Below, piece after piece: positions 43,270 through 52,369 of a stretch of DNA of 64,000 nucleotides. Positions within the stretch are counted from its first letter, which is position 1. Each line of letters begins with the position of its first letter. The notes under the pieces were generated by a model. That model did no database searches, was not told the origin of the DNA, and saw only the letters and a program-made list of their open reading frames with translations. The translations under genes were made by a program, and so were the position numbers. This DNA is from Mycobacteroides salmoniphilum (GTDB lineage: Bacteria > Actinomycetota > Actinomycetes > Mycobacteriales > Mycobacteriaceae), in the NCBI RefSeq assembly GCF_004924335.1, contig NZ_CP024633.1, forward strand, positions 930,001-994,000, read 5' to 3'.

Positions 43270-44163
43270 ATGGCTGCTCCGGTAACGGCCTCATACCCGA
43301 AGACTCGACGCATCAGATTTTGGTTTGGTGACCCGGTCCCCATGCGAAGGCACTTCGCCGACAATGACATCGCCTTGAGCCATGTGCTGGCGGGCGCCTC
43401 CGCGGTGTTCCCGCCGGGGGAGGAGTTCTTCGTCCGATCGGTGCGTCGCTACGCCGACAGGATCACCGAGCCGACGCTCAAGAAACGTGTCGCCGGCTTC
43501 ATCGGTCAGGAAGTCACTCACGGTCTGCACCATCGCGAGCTCAACGAGAAGCTCACGGAAATGGGCTACCGCAGCAAGATGGTCGAGACGATAGGTCGGC
43601 GCTCCGGCAGGATCGAAGACCTCGTCGACAAGTACCTGCCCGATATGGACCGCCTCAAGTACGTCCGGCTGACCATGCTGGCCGCTACTGCCGCGCTCGA
43701 GCACTACACCGCGGTTCTTGCCGAGCGCCTGCTGGAAAGCGGGGAGCTGCAAGACATGGTGACCGACGACGAGGTGCGGAATCTGTTGTACTGGCACGCC
43801 ATCGAGGAGCTGGAGCACAAGTCGGTCGCCTTCGACGTCTACCGTGCGGTCGGCGGGCCCGAATGGCTACGGCGTGCCGTGATGGCCGTCATCTGGACGG
43901 GGACGGTGCCGTTCGCCACCGCGGGCTCGTGGTTCTCGATCGTGTGGAGTGATCCGGACGGCCGGCGCCAGCCCGGGCGGGTGCTTCGCGAAACGATCGG
44001 GCTGGTCCAGGGGCCGCTGCTGAATGACGGCATGATCGGCAGGCTGGCCGTCTATATGAAGAAGGGCTTCCACCCCGACGATCTCGACACCGATGCGCTC
44101 CTGGACCGGTGGAGCGCCGAACTGTTCGGCGCCGAGGGCACTCTGGTCGATCATTTGAAGTAG
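43270..44163 (+). CDS. ferritin-like metal-dependent hydrolase (COG3687/PF10118)
   Basis: This 297-residue protein is of the predicted metal-dependent hydrolase family. A helical bundle carries likely di-metal ligands in FIGQEVTHGLHHRELNE, ALEHYTAVLAE and YWHAIEELEHKSVAFD. The N terminus KTRRIRFWFGDPVPMRRHFAD is typical. The start ATG at 43270 follows GAGAGGTGG. No verified reaction is known to me for the family. A perfect TetR-type palindrome just upstream suggests induction by a small molecule, perhaps a fatty acid or sterol-like compound. A long hairpin follows the stop. Confidence 0.85.
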   Translation: MAAPVTASYPKTRRIRFWFGDPVPMRRHFADNDIALSHVLAGASAVFPPGEEFFVRSVRRYADRITEPTLKKRVAGFIGQEVTHGLHHRELNEKLTEMGYRSKMVETIGRRSGRIEDLVDKYLPDMDRLKYVRLTMLAATAALEHYTAVLAERLLESGELQDMVTDDEVRNLLYWHAIEELEHKSVAFDVYRAVGGPEWLRRAVMAVIWTGTVPFATAGSWFSIVWSDPDGRRQPGRVLRETIGLVQGPLLNDGMIGRLAVYMKKGFHPDDLDTDALLDRWSAELFGAEGTLVDHLK

Positions 44164-44168
44164 AGACA

Positions 44169-44201
44169 ACAATGCCCCGGGCTTGTGGCCCGGGGCATTG
44201 T
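44169..44201. terminator. bidirectional terminator hairpin
   Basis: ACAATGCCCCGGGC (44169-44182) and GCCCGGGGCATTGT (44188-44201) form a perfect 14-bp stem with a 5-base loop between convergent genes ending at 44163 and 44218. Confidence 0.88.
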
Positions 44202-44217
44202 CAGGTTACCGCTGTGT

Positions 44218-44529
44218 TCAGCAGCTCAGCGCGACATGCGCGACCTTGCGATCGACTGTCGGCACCGTGGTGGGGTTGTTGCGCACATCACGTGCCGCTT
44301 GCACGTTGTTGACGGGCGACTCCTGTGTCACCGATTCGACGGTGCACTTGGTCAGGTCACCGGCGCCCGTCTTGGAGACGATCACTCGGTACCCGTTGGA
44401 CTTGAGGTCATTGATGACGGCGCTGGCGTCGCCCGATCCCGTTGGTCCGGCGAGCGCGACACTCGCCGATCCTAGCGATGCACCGATGATGCCAGCTGCG
44501 GCAATACCTGCAAATAACAATTTCTTCAC
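44218..44529 (-). CDS. small secreted protein, 103 aa
   Basis: The protein has an N-terminal signal peptide (MKKLLFAGIAAAGIIGASLG, cut near VALA) and a mature chain of about 76 residues with two cysteines (LTKCTV and the C-terminal LSC), likely a disulfide. DASAVINDLKSNGYRVIVSK aligns with its neighbour at 44800-45123, so the two are tandem paralogues. I do not know a function; similar short secreted proteins are common in mycobacteria. The ATG at 44529 follows AGGAGTG. Confidence 0.8.
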   Translation of the reverse strand: MKKLLFAGIAAAGIIGASLGSASVALAGPTGSGDASAVINDLKSNGYRVIVSKTGAGDLTKCTVESVTQESPVNNVQAARDVRNNPTTVPTVDRKVAHVALSC

Positions 44530-44785
44530 GATTTCACTCCTCTCGCCTCGTTCCTCGTGGCCTACGTGTTACGCGAATGTGTCCGCATACCACACAAAGA
44601 CCCAATCCCCGACTCGCTGAATCATCAACGTTCGTGAATCTGTCCAGTCCAACGCGGTAATACTCGGAATGATTCCCGCTCGGCGAAATTAACGTCAAAT
44701 TCACAGCGGGGTCTGCGCGGGCTCTTAGGTGGACGGCCTAGCAGGACCCGCGAGCGCGCAGCACTCAGCGAACTGGCAAATCAGA

Positions 44786-44804
44786 TTAGGTAAGGCTAAC
44801 TAGA
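44786..44804. promoter_or_regulatory. iron-box-like sequence (IdeR/DtxR type)
   Basis: TTAGGTAAGGCTAACTAGA matches 15 of 19 positions of the IdeR consensus TTAGGTTAGGCTAACCTAA. It overlaps the stop codon of the 44800-45123 gene and lies about 257 bp upstream of the 44529 start. The rest of the 44530-44799 gap holds no ORF. Confidence 0.4.
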
Positions 44805-45123
44805 CGTTGCAGTTAAGGGAGATGTACACCAATTTGTGGTCAAGCACCCGGACCGGCAGCACCAGCCACTTGCCGCTGGGCATCCAGGTGCGCTGATACT
44901 CGGTGCGATAGACATCCTGCCCGTTGCGGATGTTGGACACCGTGCACTTGTTGGTCGGGGCGGAACCGTTTCGGTCGATGATGACCTGGTAGCCCTGTGA
45001 CTGGTACTGGTTGATGACCGACTGTGCGTCATCGGCGAGTGCCGTCCCGGGGGTGAGGGCCATCAGCGCTCCGACGCCCACTGCCGTCAGACACAACCGA
45101 CTCAGCCTAACCACCGTCTTCAT
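44800..45123 (-). CDS. small secreted protein, 107 aa (paralogue of 44218-44529)
   Basis: The signal peptide (MKTVVRLSRLCLTAVGVGAL, cut after TALA) is followed by a mature chain beginning DDAQSVINQYQSQGYQVIID, aligned with the neighbouring secreted protein. The two mature cysteines (TNKCTVSN and SLNCNV) are at equivalent places, and the C terminus contains YISLNC. Function is unknown. It is upstream of its paralogue on the same strand, but a 270-bp gap suggests separate transcription. Confidence 0.8.
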   Translation of the reverse strand: MKTVVRLSRLCLTAVGVGALMALTPGTALADDAQSVINQYQSQGYQVIIDRNGSAPTNKCTVSNIRNGQDVYRTEYQRTWMPSGKWLVLPVRVLDHKLVYISLNCNV

Positions 45124-45219
45124 CTCACACCGTCCTCACAGTTTTTAACTCTTGGCCACACAGACATTGTTCCCTATAGGTGCCATCGATTTTTCGGTCC
45201 GAATCGATACAGTGGCCGG

Positions 45220-45906
45220 GTGTTGAAGCCGGTGACCGTCAAGAGCTGGGGAATCTGGGCCACCTGTGCGCTTGCGCTCGTCGTGCCGGGTTGCAGTCGA
45301 ACCGTCCAGGACCCCGTCAATCACAACGTCAAGATCGGAAACATCGCCGCGCTGAAGAGTCAGTTCGGGCCGGAGTTCGCGATCAAGACGATGGAACCAG
45401 CGGGGATGGACCCCCGGCTGCTCTCGCCCGCGCCGCTGCCGCCCGGGATGACGGTGGACCCCGCGGGCTGTGCCAAGTACAGCGGTGGCAGTGCGGTGCC
45501 GGCCGGACTCAAGGGGAACATGGCCGCGCTCACCGCCACCGGTGCGGGAAATCAGTACGTGGCGGTTGCGGTGGAAACCTCCCAGGAGGTCCCCTTCGAT
45601 CCTGCTGTGTCGGAGGAATGTAAGAAGGTCGGTTTTCGCGGTAACGGCATCGTGGGACAGACCGAGGTAGTGGACGCGCCGGCCATCGACGGTGCGCGCA
45701 CGCTCGGCATGAAGCGTGATGTGCTCAGTGGCACGTCGGGCAGGGCCATCGGCCAGGAGGTGCTGAACTACTCGGCATATCTTGGCCGCTACATGGTGGT
45801 GGTTACGGTCAGTCCGGTCGCGGTGGGGAAGGTTCCGCCGGCGCCGCCCGATGGCAAGCGCGCATCGGATCTGCTGGTCAAGGCGGTAGCCGCCGTCCGT
45901 TCCTAA
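45220..45906 (+). CDS. DUF5642-type lipoprotein
   Basis: This 228-residue lipoprotein has a signal peptide ending in lipobox VPGC (Cys25). The soluble domain includes MDPRLLSPAPLPPGMTVDPAGC and YSAYLGRYMVVVTVSPV, like the mycobacterial DUF5642 group related to PknH-type sensor lipoproteins. The start is GTG at 45220. It converges with the AlkB-like gene with a 4-bp overlap of stops. The ligand or partner is unknown. A 7-bp inverted repeat (ATCGATT...AATCGAT, 45185-45208) lies just upstream. Confidence 0.75.
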   Translation: MLKPVTVKSWGIWATCALALVVPGCSRTVQDPVNHNVKIGNIAALKSQFGPEFAIKTMEPAGMDPRLLSPAPLPPGMTVDPAGCAKYSGGSAVPAGLKGNMAALTATGAGNQYVAVAVETSQEVPFDPAVSEECKKVGFRGNGIVGQTEVVDAPAIDGARTLGMKRDVLSGTSGRAIGQEVLNYSAYLGRYMVVVTVSPVAVGKVPPAPPDGKRASDLLVKAVAAVRS

Positions 45907-46514
45907 CGCACGTCGCGGGGCCGGTACTGCAGGCTGATGCGCGGGCCCACAGGTTTGGACGTCTTCGGGATCGCGTGCTCCCACGTGCGTTGGCAGGTGC
46001 CGCCCATCACCAAAAGATCGCCATGGCCCACGTTGATGCGGATCGAGTCGCCGCCGAGCCGCGGCCGCAGCGCGAAAGTGCGCGTGGCGCCGATGCTGAC
46101 GATCGCCACCATGGTGTCTTCGCGTAGGCCGCGACCGATGGTGTCGCCGTGCCAGGCGACGCTGTCGGTGCCGTCGCGGTACTGGCATAGACCTACCGTG
46201 GTGAACTGCTCACCGAGTTCGGCGGTGTACTGCCCGTTGAGGCGCTCGCAGATGCTTTCCAGTACCGGATGCGGCGGGGGGCCGACGGTCAGATCATGGA
46301 AGCTGACCAGTCGGGGAACGTCGAGGGTGCGGTCGTACATGCGGCGGCGTTCGGCACGCCACGGCACCTGTGTCAACAGCTGACCCAGGAGATTATCCGC
46401 GCGGCCAAGCCATTCATGGTGCACCTCAAGCCAGGCTCCACCGGCCAATTCGCGGCGCGGGACTGGTGGTGCGCCAAACAGGGATGCCTGCACAGTGTGT
46501 GGAGAGGCGGTCAC
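45903..46514 (-). CDS. AlkB-like 2OG-Fe(II) dioxygenase (Rv1000c-like)
   Basis: This 203-residue protein resembles AlkB-family dealkylases that repair alkylated DNA or RNA. The iron site is HxD...H: AWHGDTIGR and TWEHAIPK, with the 2-oxoglutarate Arg in PRISLQYRPR. VSIGATRTFALRP and GDLLVMGGTCQ are typical AlkB strands. The start is GTG at 46514. It is divergent from arcA, as in M. tuberculosis. Nucleic-acid repair is likely, but the exact substrate is not shown. Confidence 0.88.
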   Translation of the reverse strand: MTASPHTVQASLFGAPPVPRRELAGGAWLEVHHEWLGRADNLLGQLLTQVPWRAERRRMYDRTLDVPRLVSFHDLTVGPPPHPVLESICERLNGQYTAELGEQFTTVGLCQYRDGTDSVAWHGDTIGRGLREDTMVAIVSIGATRTFALRPRLGGDSIRINVGHGDLLVMGGTCQRTWEHAIPKTSKPVGPRISLQYRPRDVR

Positions 46515-46567
46515 ACCCCCATGCTATCGCACACATGTTCGATTGCACGGCAAGCTAGCGTCTTCTC

Positions 46568-47782
46568 ATGACGGATGCTCCAGTGCTGGGTGCCAATTCA
46601 GAGGTGGGACGGCTGCGGGCGGTCGTGTTGCACCGGCCCGGTGACGAGCTCAAGCGGCTCACTCCGCGCAACAATGACCAACTGCTGTTCGACGGACTGC
46701 CCTGGGTGGCGCGTGCCCAGGAGGAGCATGATGCCTTCGCCGAGGTACTGCGTTCGCGCGGTGTTGAGGTGCTGCTGCTCTCCGAATTGTTGCGCGAGGC
46801 GCTGGCCAGTGGCGCTGCCCGGGTGCAGGGCATATCGGCCGCGGTCAGCGCGCGCAGGCTGGGCTATGCGCTGGCACAAGATCTTTCGGAGTACCTGCGG
46901 TCGCTGGAAGCCGCGGACCTTGCCTACGTGCTGATGTGTGGGATGACGTTCGACGAGCTGCCTGTGGGAGGCAAGGTGGCGCAGCCGTCCCTGGTGCGGA
47001 CCATGCACCACGGATCGGATTTCGTCATCGAGCCGCTGCCGAATCTGCTGTTCACCCGCGATTCGTCGTTTTGGATCGGCCGCAAGTTCGCGATCACCTC
47101 GCTGGCGCTGCCGGCACGGGTGCGCGAGACCTCGCTCACCGACCTGATCTATGCCCATCACCCGAGATTCCTCGGAGTGCGCCGGGCCTACGAGTCACAT
47201 TCGGCCCCCGTCGAGGGTGGCGACGTGCTGCTGCTGGGGCCCGGGGTGGTGGCGGTCGGCGTGGGGGAGCGCACCACTCCCGCCGGTGCGGAAGCCTTGG
47301 CGCGCAGCCTGTTCGACGACGATCTGGCCCACACCGTGCTCGCGGTGCCCATCGCGCAGGAACGTGCGTCCATGCACCTGGACACCGTGTGCACCATGGT
47401 CGATACCGATGCCGTCGTGATGTATCCGGCGATTCAGGATTCATTGTCGGCATTCACCATTCGTCGCTCCGACAGCGGGGTCAGCATCTCGGGTTCAGAT
47501 CCATTCGTGGAGGCGGCGGCCGATGCGATGGGCATCGGCAAGCTGCGGGTCATTGATACCGGGCTGGATCCGGTCACCGCCGAACGCGAGCAGTGGGACG
47601 ACGGCAACAACACCCTGGCGCTGGCTCCCGGTGTGGTCGTCGCCTATGAACGCAATGTGGAAACCAACGCGCGCCTGGAGGCTTCGGGTGTTGAGGTGCT
47701 AGCCATCTCGGCGTCGGAACTGGGTACCGGCCGGGGTGGGCCGCGCTGTATGTCCTGCCCAGTATCGCGCGACCTTCTCTAG
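46568..47782 (+). CDS. arcA: arginine deiminase
   Basis: This 404-residue enzyme converts arginine to citrulline and ammonia. The Asp/His/Cys active-site motifs are visible: [13 protein letters not shown] (guanidinium binding), [12 protein letters not shown], and the C-terminal nucleophile in [15 protein letters not shown]. No arcB or arcC genes follow, so this is a stand-alone deiminase as in M. tuberculosis (Rv1001), where it aids acid or low-oxygen survival by inference. The gene ends in a 4-bp stop overlap with pmt. Confidence 0.95.
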   Translation: MTDAPVLGANSEVGRLRAVVLHRPGDELKRLTPRNNDQLLFDGLPWVARAQEEHDAFAEVLRSRGVEVLLLSELLREALASGAARVQGISAAVSARRLGYALAQDLSEYLRSLEAADLAYVLMCGMTFDELPVGGKVAQPSLVRTMHHGSDFVIEPLPNLLFTRDSSFWIGRKFAITSLALPARVRETSLTDLIYAHHPRFLGVRRAYESHSAPVEGGDVLLLGPGVVAVGVGERTTPAGAEALARSLFDDDLAHTVLAVPIAQERASMHLDTVCTMVDTDAVVMYPAIQDSLSAFTIRRSDSGVSISGSDPFVEAAADAMGIGKLRVIDTGLDPVTAEREQWDDGNNTLALAPGVVVAYERNVETNARLEASGVEVLAISASELGTGRGGPRCMSCPVSRDLL

Positions 47783-49320
47783 CGCCAGCTGGGCAGCCAC
47801 ATTTCCATGTTCCACATGAATGGTGAGATCGCGGCACCGGTGAGTATCGGATACAGCCACGCGAAGTTGGTCACCACAACCGCCAGATAGAACGTTGCGA
47901 TGAACATTCGCAATGTTTTTCGCTCCGGGTTGGCCACCGGCTTGCGTAGGAAGTCGCCGATGATGAACGCGATCATCATCACCAGGAATGGCACCATCGG
48001 GGTGGCATAGAAGAAGTACATCTGCCGATCGATGTTGCCGAACCAGGGCAGCCACCCCGCGCAGTAGCCGACCAGTGCGGCGGCGTATCGCCAGTCGCGA
48101 CGGACCACCGTCGCCCAGGTGGCCCACAGCAACACCGGAACCGCAAGCCACCAGATGGCCGGGGTGCCCACCAACAACACTGCGCGCACACAGGAATTGG
48201 CGCCGCAGCCGGGAATGTTCTTGTCCTCGATGGCGTAGAGCAGGGGGCGCAGCGACATCGGCCACGTCCACGGCTTGGACTCCCACGGATGGTGATTGCC
48301 GTTGGCATTGGTCAGCGTCGAATGGAATGTGTAGACGCTGTGCGTGTAGTACCAGAGCGATCGAAGGGCGTCGGGCACCCAACTGCCGACCCCGATTTGG
48401 CGTCCCTCGGCATGCCTGTTGATGCCCGTCTCGGAGGCGAACCACGACCAGTACGAGGCCATGTACACGACGAACGGAATGACCAGCAAGGCATACAGAG
48501 CCGGTCCCAGATCGCGTACCGCGGTGCCGGCCCATGGCCGCTGCACCCCGTACGCGCGCCGTGCGGCGATGTCGAATGCGATGCACAGCACTCCGAAGAA
48601 CGCGACGAAATACAGCCCCGACCACTTTGTGCCGCAGGCCAATCCGAGCAGAATCCCGGCACCGAAACGCCACCAGCGCACGCCCAGGCGCGGACCCCAT
48701 ACGGTCTCGCCGATCCGCCCGTCGAGGTAGGCGTTGTACTGCCGTTCCCGAACCTGATCCCGGTCGACGATCAGTGCACCGAAGGCGGCCACCACGAAGA
48801 GCGCCTGATACACGTCAAGCAGTGCGGTGCGCGCGGTGACGAAGCTAACCCCGTCCGCGATCAGCAGCACCCCTGCGATGGCGCCCACCATGGTGGACCG
48901 GCTGATCCGCCGGGCGATTCGGGCGACCAGCAGCACCAGGATGGTGCCTGAGAGCGCGGCGGCGAATCGCCAGCCGAACGAGTTGTATCCGAAGAGCCAT
49001 TCGCCGATGGCGATCATCTGCTTGCCGACGGGCGGGTGCACGACGAGCCCGTAGCCGGGATTGTCCTCGACGCCGTTGGTGGCGACTTGCCAGCCCTGCG
49101 GCACGTAGTGCTTCTCGTCGAAGACGGGGGTACCGCGATCGGTGAGTGCACCGACATTGATGAACCGGGTGAGCGCCGCGATTGCGGTGATGACGGCGGT
49201 CATCACCCAGCCCTGGAACCGGTCGGTGGGTCCGAAGTCCGCGGGCGGTATCCGGGGTCCTGGCGACTGGAGATCCGACTCGGCTGCCGAGGTAGGCGGC
49301 AGGGTTGCGGGCACGGTCAC
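47779..49320 (-). CDS. pmt: protein O-mannosyltransferase
   Basis: This GT39-type membrane enzyme transfers mannose from polyprenyl-phosphate-mannose to secreted proteins. [17 protein letters not shown] holds the catalytic Asp-Glu, followed by [13 protein letters not shown]. About ten membrane helices follow, and [15 protein letters not shown] lies near the C terminus. I chose GTG at 49320 (513 residues) because the M. tuberculosis protein starts here; a longer frame to 49431 (550 residues) overlaps the divergent rsmI start. It matches Rv1002c. Confidence 0.92.
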   Translation of the reverse strand: MTVPATLPPTSAAESDLQSPGPRIPPADFGPTDRFQGWVMTAVITAIAALTRFINVGALTDRGTPVFDEKHYVPQGWQVATNGVEDNPGYGLVVHPPVGKQMIAIGEWLFGYNSFGWRFAAALSGTILVLLVARIARRISRSTMVGAIAGVLLIADGVSFVTARTALLDVYQALFVVAAFGALIVDRDQVRERQYNAYLDGRIGETVWGPRLGVRWWRFGAGILLGLACGTKWSGLYFVAFFGVLCIAFDIAARRAYGVQRPWAGTAVRDLGPALYALLVIPFVVYMASYWSWFASETGINRHAEGRQIGVGSWVPDALRSLWYYTHSVYTFHSTLTNANGNHHPWESKPWTWPMSLRPLLYAIEDKNIPGCGANSCVRAVLLVGTPAIWWLAVPVLLWATWATVVRRDWRYAAALVGYCAGWLPWFGNIDRQMYFFYATPMVPFLVMMIAFIIGDFLRKPVANPERKTLRMFIATFYLAVVVTNFAWLYPILTGAAISPFMWNMEMWLPSWR

Positions 49321-49403
49321 ACGGTCGATCGTAGGGGAGGACCCGAGACCGGCATCGTGGTGCGGCGGGCGAGCGGCAGGGGGCCGGGACTTAGTCTTGC
49401 GGG

Positions 49404-50237
49404 ATGGGGAACTTGCTGCTGGCGGCGACACCGCTAGGGGAGCCCGGGGATGCCTCGCCCCGATTGCGTGAGGCGCTGGCCAAGACGGCGGTGGTGGCCG
49501 CCGAGGACACCCGTCGTGTTCGGGCGCTTGCCAAATCGCTGGATGTGCAGATCAGCGGGCAGATCATCAGTTTCTACGACCAGAATGAGGCCAGCCGTAT
49601 CGAGCCGCTGCTGGCCGATCTGGAGGCCGGGTACGACGTGCTGGTGGTGACCGACGCCGGGATGCCGTCGATCAGCGACCCGGGGTATCGCTTGGTGGCC
49701 GCCTGTGTGAAACAGGGGATACCGATCAAGTGTCTTCCCGGGCCATCGGCGGTGACGACGGCGTTGGCCGTCTCGGGGCTCCCGGTGGACCGTTTCTGTT
49801 TCGAGGGATTCGCACCCCGTAAACAGGGGGCGCGGAGGCGCTGGCTTGCCGAGCTGGTGGCCGAACCCCGTACCTGTGTGTTCTTCGAGTCGCCGCGACG
49901 GCTGGGGGAGACCCTGGCCGATGCGGTGGAGGTGCTGGGGCCGGAACGCCGCGCCGCGGTATGTCGTGAGCTGACCAAGACTTATGAAGAGGTGTTGCGA
50001 GGCACTCTGCGCGAGTTGGCTGTCTGGGCCGAGGGTGACGTGCTCGGAGAGATCACGGTGGTGCTCGACGGCGGTCGCCCCGCCGTCCCCGAGATCGAAA
50101 CCCTGGTGGCCAGGGTGGAAGAGCTGATGGACGACGGTATGGGGTTGCGGGAGTCCTGCGCGATGGCGATCGGCGAATCCGGCGCGACGCTGTCGAGGCG
50201 CGATCTCTACGACGCGGTGGTCAAAGCACGGGCTTGA
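49404..50237 (+). CDS. rsmI: 16S rRNA 2'-O-methyltransferase (C1402)
   Basis: This 277-residue SAM-dependent methyltransferase modifies cytidine 1402 of 16S rRNA. The N terminus GNLLLAATPLGEPGDASPR, AAEDTRRVRALAKSL, VVTDAGMPSISDPGYRLVAAC and GPSAVTTALAVSGLPVDRFCFEGF are RsmI blocks. It matches Rv1003 in order. The ATG at 49404 is preceded by GGG; it is divergent from pmt and overlaps the convergent pabB by 17 bp. Confidence 0.95.
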   Translation: MGNLLLAATPLGEPGDASPRLREALAKTAVVAAEDTRRVRALAKSLDVQISGQIISFYDQNEASRIEPLLADLEAGYDVLVVTDAGMPSISDPGYRLVAACVKQGIPIKCLPGPSAVTTALAVSGLPVDRFCFEGFAPRKQGARRRWLAELVAEPRTCVFFESPRRLGETLADAVEVLGPERRAAVCRELTKTYEEVLRGTLRELAVWAEGDVLGEITVVLDGGRPAVPEIETLVARVEELMDDGMGLRESCAMAIGESGATLSRRDLYDAVVKARA

Positions 50238-51504
50238 GTGCCGCGATCGCGGTGAGGTCGACCGTGGCGGCCGCCTTGTGCAGACACTCCTGCCACTCCG
50301 CGTCGATATCGGAGTCGGCGGTGATACCGCCTCCCACACCGAGTACCGCGGTGCCGTCGGGTGCGATCTCCACGGTGCGGATCGCGACGTTGAGCTCTAG
50401 ACCGGCCGCGGGAGAGAGCATGCCGACGGTGCCGCAGTACACCCCGCGGTGATCCGATTCCCATTGGCGCAGTAGTTGGCGTGCACGCGTTTTGGGCGTT
50501 CCGGTTACCGAGGCTGGTGGGAACGTGGCGGCCAATAGGTCACCGGCGGTGGCCTCCAAAGGCACCTGGGCGGCGACAGTGGACACCAGATGCCACACAC
50601 CGGGTGCCGGGTGAACGGCGAGAAGCTCGGGAACGGTGACGGTTCCGATGACGGCGATGCGCCCGAGGTCGTTGCGCACCAGATCGGTGATCATGACGTT
50701 CTCGGCGACGTCCTTGACCGAGGTCAACAGTGCGGCGGGGTCCTCGGTCGCGGCCAGGGTGCCCTTGATGGGGCTGGATCGGACGTCGGTGCCGTTGCGC
50801 CGCAAGAACAATTCGGGTGACAACGAGGCCACGGCGCCCCAGGCGCCGGAGACGAATGCGGCGCGGTCCGGTGCGGTCTGGGTGATCGCGTCGGCGAAGA
50901 AGTCCAAGGGGTCGCCCGCCAGTGCGCCGCGGAACTGCGTGCACACACAGGCCTGGTAGACCTCCCCGGCGGCGATGGCCTCCAGGCAGCGGCTGACGGC
51001 AACGCGGTGATGCTCACGGTCGGGAGCCGTCCAGTCGATGAACCACGGCGCAGGATCGCGGGGGTGGGTCAGTGCCTGGAGTATCCACTCCGGACATTCC
51101 TCATTCAGAAGGCTTTCGTACCACCAGCATTCGTTGTCATCTAGCCGCAGCACCGCATTGGTCCAGCCGCCGGCGGCGGCCGGGAGTCGTCGAGCGTGGC
51201 CGTCGGCGGTCAGGTCCGGATATCCGAGGAAGCCGATCCAGCCACCGCCCACCGTGCCCGGTGGAACAGAGTCCACATGAGAAGTCTTGCTGCTGAACGC
51301 TTGTCGTGGCAGCACCGGGTGCGCGGACAGCGACGGGGAGATGATCGCCCGCGAATCGAACCAGGATCCGATCAAGGCGGCGGGTGCCGGTCGTCCCGTC
51401 GCGCGGGTGGCACCGGCAAGGGCGCGCAGCACGACCGACGGCGCACCGAGGTCGCCGAGCCGCTGGACGCGCACGGTGCAGTGCTCTTCGCGCAAGCGGC
51501 TCAT
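50221..51504 (-). CDS. pabB: aminodeoxychorismate synthase component I
   Basis: This 427-residue chorismate-utilising enzyme makes 4-amino-4-deoxychorismate for folate. The C-terminal chorismate domain has SSPIKGTLAATED, ENVMITDLVRNDLGRIA, FPPASVTGTPKTRA and YCGTVGMLSPA. The N-terminal domain contains a lid region (VGGGWIGFLGYPD). It matches Rv1005c. The start ATG at 51504 follows CTAGGACG. The glutamine amidotransferase subunit is elsewhere. The 3' end overlaps rsmI. Confidence 0.93.
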   Translation of the reverse strand: MSRLREEHCTVRVQRLGDLGAPSVVLRALAGATRATGRPAPAALIGSWFDSRAIISPSLSAHPVLPRQAFSSKTSHVDSVPPGTVGGGWIGFLGYPDLTADGHARRLPAAAGGWTNAVLRLDDNECWWYESLLNEECPEWILQALTHPRDPAPWFIDWTAPDREHHRVAVSRCLEAIAAGEVYQACVCTQFRGALAGDPLDFFADAITQTAPDRAAFVSGAWGAVASLSPELFLRRNGTDVRSSPIKGTLAATEDPAALLTSVKDVAENVMITDLVRNDLGRIAVIGTVTVPELLAVHPAPGVWHLVSTVAAQVPLEATAGDLLAATFPPASVTGTPKTRARQLLRQWESDHRGVYCGTVGMLSPAAGLELNVAIRTVEIAPDGTAVLGVGGGITADSDIDAEWQECLHKAAATVDLTAIAALKPVL

Positions 51505-51508
51505 CGTC

Positions 51509-52327
51509 CTAGTTTCGCAGACCCTTCACCAGGATCGCGCGGGTGTACAGCAGTGAGAAGCCCTGGCGCTGGGTGTTCTGCTGGGACTTCGACCCAGGCT
51601 GGGTGGTCACCACCGCCAGGTCCGCGCCCTCGCGGGCGGCCTCGTGAAGTCGGGTGGTCAGCAGTGCCGTCTGAATACCGCGCCGGCGGTGTGGGGCGGA
51701 GGTCGCCGCACCGTTGAGCTGGGCCACCCCGTCGAGGATGCGCATGCTTGCGCCGCCGGCGACAGCGCCCTCGCGCAGGGCGATGTATCGCTGCTCGCCC
51801 TGCACCGTGGACAGTGCGGCGATCGCGCGGGAAAGTACCTCGCGCGGAAATGATTCGTGAGAGGCCACGCCTTGGTCATCGGGTACCGCGAACCCGTCGA
51901 CGATCACGTCGAGCCAGCTGGCCAGCTCATCGGTCTCGCTGTGACGCACCGTGATGCCGTCGGGAATCGCCGGCGCTGGGGCATCGGCCAGGGGGAGTCC
52001 GAGGACATCCTCGAAAGACACCAGCAGGTAGCCCCGTGCGGTGAGCAGCTCACAGATCGCGGGATCGGCCAGGCTCGCGATTTCGGCCTGCACCGGGGTA
52101 TCCCGTTCGGCGAACTTCCGCTCGACCGCGTCGAGGTCGGATTCGCTTGGTACACCGCTGAACCCGAGTCCGGCGAGCTTGTTCATCGGTGAGTCCGGTC
52201 CGGCGTATGACGCGACGCCCCCGGCCAGTGGTATCACCAGACCGCCATCGCACCTCGCGGTTCCCGCCGCGATGGTGTCGGCTTCGGCACGTTCAATGCG
52301 CGCGGCAGTTTCGATATCACAGAACAC
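51509..52327 (-). CDS. GNAT-family N-acetyltransferase
   Basis: This 272-residue protein has a C-terminal GNAT domain with the acetyl-CoA loop SAPHRRRGIQTALLTTRL and a terminal PGSKSQQNTQRQGFSLLYTR motif. The N-terminal half is less clear and may be a degenerate second GNAT domain. The start is GTG at 52327. The substrate is unknown. It is upstream of pabB on the same strand with only 4 bp between them, so the two may be co-transcribed. Confidence 0.8.
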   Translation of the reverse strand: MFCDIETAARIERAEADTIAAGTARCDGGLVIPLAGGVASYAGPDSPMNKLAGLGFSGVPSESDLDAVERKFAERDTPVQAEIASLADPAICELLTARGYLLVSFEDVLGLPLADAPAPAIPDGITVRHSETDELASWLDVIVDGFAVPDDQGVASHESFPREVLSRAIAALSTVQGEQRYIALREGAVAGGASMRILDGVAQLNGAATSAPHRRRGIQTALLTTRLHEAAREGADLAVVTTQPGSKSQQNTQRQGFSLLYTRAILVKGLRN

Positions 52328-52369
52328 GCGGGTGATTGTGTCCGATGAACCGCCCGGACCGCCACCGGG

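Noticed and set aside
45185..45208. ATCGATT...AATCGAT inverted repeat before the DUF5642 lipoprotein as an operator
   Set aside because: The arms are only 7 bp, AT-rich and separated by 10 bp; too weak to list as a site on its own.
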